Shown here: positions 5,433 to 5,519 of the stretch, one piece after another | Numbering within the stretch: the first letter of the stretch is position 1 | Layout: every line of letters starts with the position of its first letter | Origin: a bacterium | GTDB taxonomy: Bacteria; SM23-31; JAUVVT01 | NCBI GenBank assembly: GCA_030616165.1 | Contig: JAUWXV010000243.1 | Coordinates: 1 to 5,519, forward strand | Length of the DNA stretch: 5,519 nt | Direction: 5' to 3' | Made by a program: the position numbers and the translations under genes | The notes under the pieces: generated by a model | Told to the model about the DNA's origin: nothing | Databases searched by the model: none | The model's input: the letters and a program-made list of their open reading frames with translations, nothing else

Positions 5433-5519
5433 CTCTTAATTAATTTTTATCTTTTTACTGCAACTAATAATGATTTGCTGATAAAAGAAATTGCAAAAAG
5501 CAATTTGGGAGAATCTTTT
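5433..5519 (+). pseudogene. possible relic or partial gene with a precorrin-2 dehydrogenase-like motif
   Basis: After a TGA at 5430-5432, a plus-strand frame stays open to the window edge and encodes LLINFYLFTATNNDLLIKE then IAKSNLGESF. The stretch FTATNND-x-x-x-x-KEIAK resembles the (V/I)xAATNDxxxNxxIA segment of siroheme synthase N-terminal (Met8/CysG-type precorrin-2 dehydrogenase) Rossmann domains. There is no ATG in the frame. TTG at 5475 would leave the motif outside the protein, and no glycine-rich GGGxVAxxK loop is found upstream. It would therefore be a decayed 5' end, divergent from the operon, or a chance match of about 20 residues. The same frame upstream of the TGA is open back to a TAG at 5319 but is only the low-complexity I/N/Y/F/L expected of AT-rich DNA. 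Confidence 0.28.

Noticed and set aside
5426-5435. GAGT-TG-ACTC symmetry with TTGACT as a plus-strand -35 box
   Set aside because: No -10 hexamer at the right spacing on the plus strand, and the symmetry is only four pairs.
5488-5506. AAATTGC-AAAAA-GCAATTT hairpin, possible terminator
   Set aside because: A perfect 7-bp stem but AT-rich, without a U-run on either strand, and within the possible coding relic; too weak to call.
5448-5519. Minus-strand frame KDSPKLLFAISF...VAVKR ending in TAA, as the tail of an upstream gene
   Set aside because: It is antisense to the plus-strand frame, has no recognisable motif, and is followed by the long AT-only leader; neither strand is proven, and the plus strand has the better motif.
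1-5519. CRISPR array, tRNA or rRNA genes, toxin-antitoxin pair, transposase or defence system
   Set aside because: No regularly spaced repeats, no cloverleaf or rRNA motifs, and no such protein motifs were seen on either strand. The only mobile-looking item is the short GC-rich element at 3597-3646.

Overview
The window is AT-rich bacterial DNA that reads almost entirely on the minus strand. Its core is one co-directional, closely spaced gene run, listed here in transcription order from right to left. It starts with a 31-codon ribosomal-type protein of the COX24/bS22/mS38 kind (CTG start). Next come the two subunits of exonuclease VII (xseA, xseB) and NAD kinase (TTG start). The run ends with a soluble hybrid sensor kinase (receiver-GAF-PAS-HisKA-HATPase, TTG start). 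The small basic protein closely resembles versions I associate with Bacteroidetes and related FCB-group lineages. Together with the AT-rich composition, this suggests an FCB-group bacterium or a neighbouring candidate phylum. That placement is an inference; the window has no rRNA or other firm marker.

Right end (5241-5519): an AT-only leader of about 150 bases with a perfect extended -10 box at its upstream end (minus strand, 5401-5409). At the extreme edge, a plus-strand open frame (5433-5519) has a short motif reminiscent of the precorrin-2 dehydrogenase Rossmann fold. It has no start codon and a stop just upstream, so it is either a relic or coincidence.

Centre (703-5240): the operon. A GC-rich 32-bp element between two 9-bp direct repeats sits in the xseB-nadK spacer and looks like a dispersed or mobile repeat. 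Three of the five genes (the small basic protein gene, nadK and the kinase gene) use non-ATG starts. In each case an in-frame stop codon just upstream rules out a longer reading.

Left end (1-702): an accessory, partly decayed stretch. Directly after the kinase stop lie an AT-only hairpin and a headless, tailless piece of a sigma-54 activator (the end of its AAA+ domain). This suggests that a cognate NtrC-type regulator gene once followed the kinase. Beyond it are a short Cys-rich hypothetical gene, a perfect 12-bp stem hairpin, a perfect 16-bp palindrome, and the start of a gene for a probable exported or membrane-anchored protein that runs off the window.

The operon joins translation (ribosomal protein), DNA repair (exonuclease VII), cofactor supply (NADP from NAD) and signalling. 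These jobs do not form one pathway, so it looks like a housekeeping cluster with a regulator gene at its end. I found no evidence for a defence, CRISPR or other novel multi-gene system. The most unusual items are the CTG-started micro-gene with a full-length Shine-Dalgarno, the GC-rich repeat and the activator fossil.
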